From Fidelibacterota bacterium (GTDB lineage: Bacteria; Fidelibacterota; Marinisomatia; SCGC-AAA003-L08; TS1B11): a DNA stretch of 5,328 nt. The first letter of the stretch is position 1. The number at the start of each line of letters is the position of its first letter. Location: the NCBI GenBank assembly GCA_022564085.1, contig JADFMC010000160.1, positions 1 to 5,328 on the forward strand, given 5' to 3'. A model generated the notes under the pieces. It saw only the letters and a program-made list of their open reading frames with translations. It was not told where the DNA came from and ran no database searches. Made by a program: the position numbers and the translations under genes. Positions 1 through 4,690 of this stretch are shown here, piece after piece.

Positions 1-43
1 GGAAGACAAGGGCGGAGGTATCAGTATGTCGTCACGGCCCATC

Positions 44-46
44 TAG
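44..46 (+). other. In-frame TAG inside the flavoprotein reading frame
   Basis: The frame of the oxidoreductase reads through bases 2-43 as EDKGGGISMSSRPI, meets TAG at 44-46, then continues as PYANRESLLYCIRC. From memory of related TrxR-like proteins, the segment just before the CxxC reads like '..I-x-P-I-(aromatic or Leu)-PYANR..', so the TAG may stand where a Tyr (TAT or TAC) or similar residue is expected. A Shine-Dalgarno-like GGAGG at 14-18 lies 7 bases before an ATG at 26, which would give only a six-residue peptide ending at this TAG. A real nonsense mutation, a base-call error and a frameshift nearby are all possible. Confidence 0.6.
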
Positions 47-649
47 CCCTATGCCAACCGCGAGAGCCTGCTCTATTGCATCCGCTGTGAAGGCCACCTG
101 ACCCGTGATGACGCCGTGGCGGTGATTGGCGGCTCACCCACCGCCGCCGAACTGACCCTGATGCTTTACGAGCGCTACGGCAACCAGGTCTACCTGCTGA
201 CCCACGGCGCGGAGCCACCCGGGACGGACGAGTACCGGAAGTTGGCCGAGGCCTACGGCATCCGGATCATCACCGAGCCGATCACCGAATTCTCCGGGCG
301 GCAGGTGGGGGACCTATGCTGTGTGCGGTTCGCGGAGCACGAGGAGATATTCGTCAAGTTCGGCCTGGTGGCCCTGGGCACGCACCGGGTCTACAACGAC
401 CTGGCCCGGCAGGTGGGGGCGGAACTATACGCCGAGGAGGTCCCACCGGAGCGCCGCCAGATCGTCATCAACCACCAGGGGGAGTCATCGGTGCCGGGCT
501 TCTTCGTGGTGGGGGACGCCGGCCGGCGGCGGGATGAGATCACCATGAAGCAGATCTACACCGCCCAGGAGTACGCTGTGCGGGCAGTGGACACCATCGA
601 CCACCGGCGCCGTAAAGCCCGTCGACGGCTGCTGCTGGCTGACGACTGA
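47..649 (+). CDS. Thioredoxin-reductase-like NAD(P)/FAD oxidoreductase, C-terminal part
   Basis: This is the C-terminal part of a pyridine-nucleotide-disulfide oxidoreductase of the thioredoxin-reductase-like type, a cytoplasmic flavoprotein that passes NAD(P)H electrons through FAD to a CxxC disulfide. Numbering from the proline codon at 47, CIRC is at residues 11-14 and is followed by EG, matching the redox-site position of TrxB (CATCDG in E. coli), with Glu in place of the acidic Asp. A glycine-rich nucleotide-binding turn (VIGGSPTAAE) covers residues 26-35. GESSVPGFFVVGD (145-157) is the usual C-terminal FAD-binding motif, followed by a KQIYTAQEYAV helix. An Arg/Lys-rich tail ends at TGA. 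The only start codon in frame after the TAG at 44-46 is GTG at 116, which would remove the CxxC and cut into the first strand of the Rossmann fold. I therefore show the whole open stretch. The frame is also open from base 2 to 43, so this is probably an interrupted or mis-sequenced longer gene. The physiological substrate is unknown. Confidence 0.82.
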   Translation, partial: PYANRESLLYCIRCEGHLTRDDAVAVIGGSPTAAELTLMLYERYGNQVYLLTHGAEPPGTDEYRKLAEAYGIRIITEPITEFSGRQVGDLCCVRFAEHEEIFVKFGLVALGTHRVYNDLARQVGAELYAEEVPPERRQIVINHQGESSVPGFFVVGDAGRRRDEITMKQIYTAQEYAVRAVDTIDHRRRKARRRLLLADD

Positions 650-673
650 CCAGCGGTCCAGCGCTAGTTAAGT

Positions 674-722
674 GGCAGTTGGCAGTAGGTCGTAGGCAGT
701 CGGCAGTAAACAGTCGGCAGCA
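674..722 (+). repeat. Degenerate heptanucleotide tandem repeat, seven units
   Basis: Seven contiguous 7-base units fit the consensus GGCAGTN: GGCAGTT, GGCAGTA, GGTCGTA, GGCAGTC, GGCAGTA, AACAGTC and GGCAGCA. The array begins 25 bases after the stop codon of the flavoprotein gene and lies wholly in non-coding DNA. It resembles in style the heptameric short tandem repeats known from some bacterial genomes, such as the STRR elements of cyanobacteria. No function can be assigned from the sequence. Confidence 0.8.
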
Positions 723-736
723 GCCGGAGGACCGGT

Positions 737-760
737 AGGGGCGTAGCGCGCTACGCCCTT
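737..760. repeat. Perfect 20-bp palindrome with extended arms
   Basis: Bases 739-758 read GGGCGTAGCGCGCTACGCCC, identical on both strands. Flanking 738/759 is a G-T wobble and 737/760 is an A-T pair, so the dyad is 24 bases long. As RNA it would fold as an 8-bp GC-rich stem with a CGCG loop, extendable at the base. Only TT follows, so it is a weak candidate for the intrinsic terminator of the flavoprotein gene. Its zero-spacer symmetry also fits a dispersed palindromic (REP-like) element. Confidence 0.7.
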
Positions 761-764
761 CTGA

Positions 765-801
765 CCGGATGGTTTAGTGCCCCTTCGGTCCACCAATCCG
801 G
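765..801. repeat. Inverted repeat (CCGGATGGT / ACC-A-ATCCGG)
   Basis: CCGGAT at 765-770 pairs with ATCCGG at 796-801, and GGT at 771-773 pairs with ACC at 792-794, leaving A795 as a bulge. This gives nine base pairs around an 18-base loop. It is the second of three consecutive inverted repeats between 737 and 840 in this gap. No T tract follows. Confidence 0.55.
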
Positions 802-824
802 CAAACTCAGGGCAGCCCCTTTGA

Positions 825-840
825 TCCGCCAGCTGGCGGA
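825..840. repeat. 16-bp perfect palindrome, copy 1 of a short dispersed repeat
   Basis: TCCGCCAGCTGGCGGA is identical on both strands. Related copies lie at 1859-1873 (TCCGCCGGCTGGCGG) and 1978-1993 (TCCGCTAAGTGGCGGA), so the same short element flanks the porD-like gene on both sides. Such palindromes are typical of small dispersed intergenic repeats. Confidence 0.65.
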
Positions 841-934
841 CAAGCGGCGGGGTTCGATTCAGCCAAGCGCTTTAGCACCGCACGCTTAGCTTCGAAGAGC
901 CCCCAGTCAGAAAATCAGGCCAGCCGGCTCTACT

Positions 935-962
935 CCCAAGCCCTACATTCCGCTTGGGTTTT
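935..962 (+). terminator. Terminator-like hairpin just upstream of the porD-like gene
   Basis: CCCAAGC at 935-941 pairs perfectly with GCTTGGG at 952-958 around a 10-base loop, and TTTT follows at 959-962. This is the layout of a weak intrinsic terminator on the plus strand. It sits 310 bases after the flavoprotein stop and ends 28 bases before the ATG of the porD-like gene. It could end upstream transcription or act as a leader attenuator. The short U tract makes either role uncertain. Confidence 0.5.
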
Positions 963-990
963 GCTCAACTTGACTCTAGTTTCGGCTACG

Positions 991-1827
991 ATGAAAAACC
1001 ATATCGCTATCCTATTGCTGACCGCCGCCATCCTTAACGGCCAGTTCGCGGAAGTCACCTTGGTCCTGGACATGGAGCGGCTCAACAGCAACGAGCAGCA
1101 GCAGCTCCAGGGGCTGGAGGAGACCGTTAAGCAGTTCTACCTGAATGCCCCGTGGGAGAAGGAGATCGCTGATCTGGACATGGTCCTGGATATCCAGATA
1201 GTGTTCAAGTCCACCATCGATCTGGGGAGCAAGGACTATTACCAGGCCCAAGTGTTGTTCAGCAATCGCCAGGACCAGCGGCTATACGACAAAAATACGC
1301 GGTTCCCTTATTCGCCCGGGCGGGCGGTACAGTTTGCCAATGAGTTCGATCCCTTGGGAGCCGTGCTGACTTTCTATGCCTATCTGCTGATAGCCGGGGA
1401 GCTGGACACTTACGAAATCCTGGCCGGGTCCAACTATTACGCCAAGGCCAACACCCTGGCGACCCTCACCTTGAACCAGCCTCAAGTGGGCCGGGACTGG
1501 GGGGCTCGCATCAAGCTGGTAGAGCGCCTTACCACCAACCAGGACCTGCGCCGCGCCAAGGCCTACTTTTACCAGGCTTTCGATGCCCTGGCTGAGGAGA
1601 AACCAGACCTGGATCGTTTGAAGGAGGCCCTGGGCAGCTTTTACAAGTCCATCGACACCATGACTCGCCGGGAAGGGATGGACCGCTATACCACCCTGTT
1701 TCTCACCGGCCATGCCGAGGAGCTGGCCGAAATGCTGGCCCGAGCGGGCATGTGGCGCGAGCTGGCCGACATGGCCGTGATACATCCCGATGGCGAACGC
1801 TACTATAAGCCCTACCTCAAGAAGTGA
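991..1827 (+). CDS. porD: PorD-like (DUF4835) exported protein
   Basis: The 278-residue product resembles the DUF4835/PorD family, exported proteins linked to the type IX secretion (Por) system of Bacteroidota. A Sec signal peptide covers about residues 1-20: a short basic start (MKNH), a hydrophobic core (IAILLLTAAIL), then small residues. There is no lipobox cysteine. Family features in order are an early β-strand with LDMERL, a helix ending near LNAPWEKE (51-58), a β-rich part (about 62-91), FDPLGAVLTFYAYLLIAGELDTY (119-141), SNYYAKA, and a helical C-terminus ending in YYKPYLKK. The family is usually about 300 residues, so this is full length. ATG at 991 is preferred because it places the signal peptide at the N-terminus; a TTG at 961 in the same frame adds ten residues and lies in a terminator-like hairpin. 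No strong Shine-Dalgarno precedes 991. No other secretion gene is in the window. The assignment rests on recalled family sequence, so the role is inferred. Confidence 0.8.
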   Translation: MKNHIAILLLTAAILNGQFAEVTLVLDMERLNSNEQQQLQGLEETVKQFYLNAPWEKEIADLDMVLDIQIVFKSTIDLGSKDYYQAQVLFSNRQDQRLYDKNTRFPYSPGRAVQFANEFDPLGAVLTFYAYLLIAGELDTYEILAGSNYYAKANTLATLTLNQPQVGRDWGARIKLVERLTTNQDLRRAKAYFYQAFDALAEEKPDLDRLKEALGSFYKSIDTMTRREGMDRYTTLFLTGHAEELAEMLARAGMWRELADMAVIHPDGERYYKPYLKK

Positions 1828-1858
1828 CATCCCGCCTAGCCGCCGGATGACCGCTTAG

Positions 1859-1876
1859 TCCGCCGGCTGGCGGTTT
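1859..1876 (+). repeat. Short palindrome copy 2, possible porD terminator
   Basis: TCCGCCGGCTGGCGG is a one-base variant of the palindrome at 825-840. As RNA, CCGCC pairs with GGCGG around GGCT, and TTT follows at 1874-1876. It begins 31 bases after the porD-like stop codon, so it could serve as a weak terminator. The short stem and short U run leave this uncertain. Confidence 0.45.
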
Positions 1877-2369
1877 AACGGCCGGCACTGATCGATCATC
1901 GATTAACCAGCTAGCAATTCCTGTTGATGTTCGCCCGTCATGCGGCCGACCCGAAAAGTGTTGTGCTCTGGAATCAGTCCGCTAAGTGGCGGAAAAGGAC
2001 AGGTACTGCGACGATGGGCGGAGGGTGAGTTACTGCCCTTGCTCCAACAGCGCCGCCTTGACGGACTGAGTTTAGGCGGGCGGGTGTTTATAAGGCAGTG
2101 ATATACACTGCCCCCACCGTGGCCTACTTAAACACGACTGGGGCGATGATCTAAGCATACGCTGAGGCGCTGAGCGGGTCAAGCCCTTGGGCCAGGACAG
2201 GTTAGTTTCCGGGATGTTGTGGCGCAGGCCAAAACGCGCACAAATCCGACCAACAGCCTCATTAGCACGGTCAGTGGTATAAGGGTGTGGCAGGTCTATC
2301 CGACCGGAGCCCGTAACGGGTACTACCGGCGCAGCTTTAAGCTATCGGCTGAAATACTGTTATGTGGGA
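1877..2369. other. Long non-coding stretch without a supportable gene
   Basis: This lies between the convergent porD-like and lipoprotein genes. Besides the palindrome at 1978-1993 it holds a hairpin at 2094-2112 (GGCAGTG, ATATA, CACTGCC; a perfect 7-bp stem without a T tract). A palindrome GGGATTAATCCC at 2366-2377 overlaps the stop codon of the lipoprotein gene. Two short open frames were examined (1940-2101 plus; 2075-2341 minus). Neither has a recognisable protein or a good start, so neither is annotated. The stretch may hold decayed DNA, but I cannot name a source. Confidence 0.5.
1978..1993. repeat. Short palindrome copy 3 (imperfect)
   Basis: TCCGCTAAGTGGCGGA keeps the outer arms TCCGC/GCGGA of the elements at 825 and 1859 but has a diverged centre, so it can form a 5-bp stem with a 6-base loop. 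AAAA follows. It is the most degenerate of the three copies. Confidence 0.4.
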
Positions 2370-2639
2370 TTAATCCCCTGACTCTTCACCCGTTTCTGGT
2401 TCAGCCATCTCTTCTTCAGCCTCCGGTGCAGGATCAGCAGCTTCCTCCATTGCTGGTTCCTCAGCAGGCTCGGCAGCCTCTTCCATCACCGGTTCCGGTG
2501 CGGGTTCGGCAGCTTCCTCAACCGCCGGGGCCGGGGCTGCTGGTTCGGGGGCCGGCGCCGTCTTTTCATACATCGGGGCGCAGCCGGCGATAATAAACGT
2601 ACCGGCAACCATTAGTGTAATTAGCCGTTTTATGTCCAT
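2370..2639 (-). CDS. Small Ala/Pro/Glu-rich lipoprotein with 12-residue repeats
   Basis: This 89-residue protein begins with a type II signal peptide: MDIKR, a hydrophobic core to residue 18, and the lipobox IAGC with the lipidated Cys at residue 20. The mature part is low complexity. After CAPMYEKTAPAPEP come three clear 12-residue repeats at 38-49, 50-61 and 62-73 (pattern P-A/V-V/M-EEAA-E/D-PA-P/E-E), a degenerate fourth at 74-85, and an acidic end ESGD. It contains no Lys or Arg after K26, so the mature protein is strongly acidic and probably extended. It would be anchored in a membrane facing the periplasm or outside. The start is well supported: AGGAGG lies 6 bases before the ATG. It stands alone, with more than 270 bases to the next minus-strand gene. 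The function is unknown; a spacer or surface-coat role is only a guess. The open frame on the other strand (2219-2593) is an overlapping shadow of the repeat. Confidence 0.85.
   Translation of the reverse strand: MDIKRLITLMVAGTFIIAGCAPMYEKTAPAPEPAAPAPAVEEAAEPAPEPVMEEAAEPAEEPAMEEAADPAPEAEEEMAEPETGEESGD
2385..2528 (-). repeat. 36-bp tandem coding repeat in the lipoprotein gene
   Basis: Four consecutive 36-base units encode 12-residue blocks. Reading the minus strand they lie at 2528-2493, 2492-2457, 2456-2421 and 2420-2385. The first three share EEAAEPA or EEAADPA and the fourth is diverged. Because each unit is a multiple of three, gain or loss of a unit would change the length of the protein without breaking the frame. 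Confidence 0.75.
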
Positions 2640-2645
2640 CGGTGT

Positions 2646-2651
2646 CCTCCT
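2646..2651 (-). promoter_or_regulatory. Shine-Dalgarno site of the lipoprotein gene
   Basis: The minus strand reads AGGAGG, then ACACCG, then ATG. This is a near-perfect anti-16S match at good spacing. It fixes the start of the lipoprotein at 2639 and shows that this organism uses Shine-Dalgarno initiation. Confidence 0.8.
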
Positions 2652-2668
2652 GTGAATTAAGATTACTT

Positions 2669-2709
2669 CTAAGCTTAGGTAAAAAATGACCTTTAAGCGA
2701 GATTAATCT
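2669..2709 (-). promoter_or_regulatory. AT-rich leader with two 10-bp palindromes
   Basis: The 90 bases upstream of the lipoprotein gene are much more AT-rich than the genes around them and probably hold its promoter. Two perfect palindromes, CTAAGCTTAG (2669-2678) and AGATTAATCT (2700-2709), lie about 31 bases apart centre to centre, close to three helical turns, which would suit an operator pair. I cannot point to a convincing -35/-10 pair, so this is tentative. Confidence 0.3.
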
Positions 2710-2727
2710 TGTTTCAAATTAAATAAT

Positions 2728-2759
2728 GGATAAGGCCCGCCCAAGGCGAGGCATTATCC
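2728..2759 (-). terminator. Imperfect hairpin between the cytochrome and lipoprotein genes
   Basis: GGATAA (2728-2733) pairs with TTATCC (2754-2759), and two inner GCC/GGC blocks also pair, separated by small internal mismatches, with a CAA loop. On the minus strand an AT-rich run (ATTATTTAATTTG) follows. It could end the cytochrome transcript, but it is 156 bases beyond that stop codon and has no clean T tract. The rest of 2760-2914 shows nothing I can name. Confidence 0.4.
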
Positions 2760-2914
2760 GGCATTTCGGGGCTGCCTCTTCCAAGGGGCGACATTCAATA
2801 CGCCATCGCTGCGCAACCGTAATTAATGGACCTAACCGCTTATACTCTGGCCATCCCTCACAATTCTTTTGGCTGTCTGCCTACACCTGCTATACAACAA
2901 CGCGTGGACAACTG

Positions 2915-3874
2915 CTAGTCCTCCGCAGGCCACGGATCAACATTGTTACTCACCGGCTTTACACTCATTAAGTATTCGTAAATCGCTCCCAAATCCTCTT
3001 CCGTCATTCCTGAAAATGCCACCCAGGGCATCACGGTGTTTTCGTGCTGTTTTGATGCCGGTAACTTGAACGGTTCCGAATACGATTTAAATAATTCGAC
3101 AAAATCATCTTCCAACCAGTCGCCAATTCCAGTTTCCGGATCGGGAGAAATGTTAGCGGAATAGACCTTGCCTCCCCCGGGGAGCGGGAATGAATTCCCA
3201 CCAGCCCATTCCATCCCGGCGATAGGCTTTCTTGAGATGGTCATCGTAGTATGACAGAAAACGCAATCGCCAATGGTCGCCAGATATTCCCCGTAGGCCA
3301 CCCTGTTGGACGGATCCGGACTAAGCTGAGGATCATAAGGTTTGGGGAAAGTGCGTTCAATATACTTGAAAAGCCGTTTGAGTCTCTTATTTGGGAGTGG
3401 ATTCGGAATTGGTTCCAGGCTTCTAATGTAGGCCACAATGGAGTAAAGGTCTTCCTGGTCCATATGTCTGTAGCGCGCATAGGGCATGATGGGAAACAAC
3501 GGCTTCCCGTCCCTGCTGATTCCTTCAACGATGGCCCTGATCAGCTCGCCATCGGTCCACTCACCAAGGGCGGAGGGGGTGATATTGCGGGCATAGAGAT
3601 CGTAGCTTCCGATGAGGCCCAGACTTTCCGTGAAATGGTAACCGCCACCGCCCACCGTGCCGGCTTTGGGCAATCCACCTGCGAAGTAATCCCAATCCAG
3701 GCCCGAATGGCAATGAGTGCAGGCTGTCACATGTCTGGCAATATATTCGCCGCGGGCAATTCTCTCAGGAGTGTACTCTATGGCCACTTCCGCAGGGGGG
3801 CTAACCTTCAGCGGGATGAGTGTATCACATCCGACAATTAACGGCAGGCTTAAACATAATATAACGGTTCTCAT
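2915..3874 (-). CDS. Diheme cytochrome c lipoprotein
   Basis: This is an exported diheme c-type cytochrome of 319 residues. It begins with a lipoprotein signal (MRTVILCLSLPLIVGC, Cys16 as the lipidation site), so it is likely anchored to a membrane on the periplasmic side and shuttles electrons for a respiratory or dehydrogenase chain. Domain one has the heme site CTHCH (52-56) and a probable axial Met130 in FPIMPY. Domain two has CVFCH (204-208) and a probable axial Met282 in TVMPW. Both domains carry the N-I-(T/S)-P and G-(E/D)-W motifs (97-106 and 241-253) seen in cytochrome subunits of membrane alcohol and sugar dehydrogenases. The frame stays open to TTG at 3988, with ATGs at 3976 and 3958. 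I chose ATG at 3874 because it puts the lipobox at a normal distance from the N-terminus, although its Shine-Dalgarno is weak and an AGAGG precedes the TTG. No partner dehydrogenase is in the window. Confidence 0.88.
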   Translation of the reverse strand: MRTVILCLSLPLIVGCDTLIPLKVSPPAEVAIEYTPERIARGEYIARHVTACTHCHSGLDWDYFAGGLPKAGTVGGGGYHFTESLGLIGSYDLYARNITPSALGEWTDGELIRAIVEGISRDGKPLFPIMPYARYRHMDQEDLYSIVAYIRSLEPIPNPLPNKRLKRLFKYIERTFPKPYDPQLSPDPSNRVAYGEYLATIGDCVFCHTTMTISRKPIAGMEWAGGNSFPLPGGGKVYSANISPDPETGIGDWLEDDFVELFKSYSEPFKLPASKQHENTVMPWVAFSGMTEEDLGAIYEYLMSVKPVSNNVDPWPAED

Positions 3875-4109
3875 TGTCTCTATGCCTGCTCGCAGTGCAA
3901 CCAGGCTGAATGAATACATCAGGGTAATGATATTTTTAAAAATCGCATAATATTTCATCGGGCTTACCGGACCCATGCTCCCATCCAATTTTTCCTCTCA
4001 GGACGCGGATTCCCGCAGAGGTGGGGATTAGGGGTGGGTGCTCAAACCGCAGCCTCGATAGTATCGTTGACCCAAAACAAAATATCCCAGCGTGAGCAAT
4101 GAACTGATC

Positions 4110-4239
4110 CAGCGAGGGCTAATCACCCGCTGTTCCAGCTAACTGGGATTGGCAGATCACCATACAAGGCCCGGATAGGCACAACTGCGGAAACAGGGGC
4201 CTACCAGGCCTTGCACTGTTGGCGCCCTCGACCGAGGGC
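4110..4239. other. Cluster of four hairpins in non-coding DNA
   Basis: The gap between the small membrane protein and the cytochrome holds four inverted repeats in a row. They are 4110-4132 (CAGC..GGG with CCCGCTG), 4135-4146 (CCAG, CTAA, CTGG), 4165-4213 (CAAGGCC with GGCCTTG plus an inner TAGGC with GCCTA, apical loop of 18), and 4224-4239 (GCCCTC with GAGGGC, GACC loop). CGAGGGCTAA occurs at both 4113-4122 and 4233-4242. There is no T tract on either strand. It could be the 3' end of the membrane-protein transcript, a structured RNA, or decayed repeats. No gene is visible in 3989-4262. Confidence 0.4.
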
Positions 4240-4262
4240 TAACTATTGGTTAAGCTGATTAA

Positions 4263-4499
4263 TTACTTACGATAAATCAGCATGAACAGGAATAGGGCAA
4301 TCAGCCCTACTACCCCTTTATCAGCGAACGAGGCCACAATGGCATTGATATTCCCGATAATCACGGTCGTACCGTCGTCGCTTATACCGAACAGGATATC
4401 GATCATAACAAGGACCATGATGATTGAGAGACCAAATTCGATTATGGACTTCAACCATCCGCTGACATCATCGATCGCTTTTTGTTTTAGTATCGACAC
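4263..4499 (-). CDS. Small two-helix membrane protein, unknown function
   Basis: I do not recognise this 78-residue protein. It starts with a short amphipathic segment (MSILKQKAIDDVSGWLKS), then a first membrane helix at about residues 19-38 (IIEFGLSIIMVLVMIDILFG), a polar loop (ISDDGTTVIIGNINAIVASFADKG), and a second helix at about residues 61-75 ending in YRK. Both ends would face the same side, and by the positive-inside rule that is the cytoplasm. The gene is supported by GGAGG 6 bases before a GTG start, by the clean two-helix layout, and by a promoter-like sequence about 160 bases upstream. It is visibly more AT-rich than the flavoprotein and permease genes. Size and layout are similar to holins, small channel or pilin-like subunits and membrane regulators, but no family motif decides among them. 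The plus-strand open frame at 4282-4623 is its shadow. Confidence 0.75.
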   Translation of the reverse strand: MSILKQKAIDDVSGWLKSIIEFGLSIIMVLVMIDILFGISDDGTTVIIGNINAIVASFADKGVVGLIALFLFMLIYRK

Positions 4500-4501
4500 T
4501 C

Positions 4502-4521
4502 TCTACCTCCATACAGGTAGA
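4502..4521 (-). promoter_or_regulatory. Hairpin sequestering the ribosome binding site
   Basis: In the transcript of the small membrane protein, UCUACCU pairs perfectly with AGGUAGA (7 bp) around a GUAUGG loop. The Shine-Dalgarno GGAGG (4506-4510) starts in the loop and runs into the 3' arm, and the GTG start follows two bases after the stem. This could hold translation low until the hairpin opens, by temperature, a ligand, a protein or an antisense RNA. The pairing is directly visible; the regulatory role is inference. Confidence 0.5.
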
Positions 4522-4661
4522 ATTTTGCCAATTCATGAAGGGGAAAGCCCGGGGCCCAATTTTAGAGACGAAGCCGGGCATGCACCTCCGGCGGGAGAGA
4601 GGAAAGATGGAATTTATGTTTAAACGGAAATCAAGCACAAATGGTGTTTGATAATTAAGTA

Positions 4662-4690
4662 ATAGTACGAATAAATATCGGGCTATGCAA
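4662..4690 (-). promoter_or_regulatory. Sigma-70-like promoter candidate for the small membrane protein
   Basis: The minus strand carries TTGCAT (4690-4685), a 17-base spacer, and TACTAT (4667-4662), in AT-rich DNA. The -35 box matches consensus at three of six positions and the -10 box at four of six, with ideal spacing. Transcription from here would give a leader of about 150 bases. That leader contains a GC-rich inverted repeat (GCCCGG near 4547 with CCGGGC near 4574) and the hairpin over the ribosome binding site. Confidence 0.35.

Noticed and set aside
847..866. GGTTCGATTC resembling a tRNA T-loop
   Set aside because: The flanking bases do not form a T stem beyond one or two pairs, and no acceptor stem or anticodon arm can be drawn.
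1940..2101. 53-codon plus-strand open frame (MRPTRKVLCSGISPL...)
   Set aside because: It has no Shine-Dalgarno and no recognisable family, and its last codons run into the hairpin at 2094-2112.
2075..2341. Minus-strand frame open for 89 codons (…GRIDLPHPYTTDRANEAVG…), possibly a decayed gene
   Set aside because: There is no usable start codon near its beginning and no family I recognise. An open frame of this length is possible by chance in GC-rich DNA. A blastx search would settle it.
2219..2593. 124-codon plus-strand open frame
   Set aside because: Most of it is the antisense shadow of the Ala/Pro/Glu repeats of the lipoprotein gene, which has a strong Shine-Dalgarno and lipobox on the other strand.
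2726..2971. 81-codon plus-strand frame starting ATG at 2726
   Set aside because: Its start lies in a hairpin, it overlaps the end of the cytochrome gene, and the product is not protein-like.
3251..3841. 196-codon plus-strand open frame opposite the cytochrome gene
   Set aside because: It is the antisense shadow of a well-supported diheme cytochrome with two CxxCH motifs.
4468..4581. 37-residue minus-strand frame overlapping the start of the small membrane protein (MPGFVSKIGPRAF...)
   Set aside because: Its GGAGGT is only about two bases from the ATG, too close for initiation, and the product resembles no known leader peptide.
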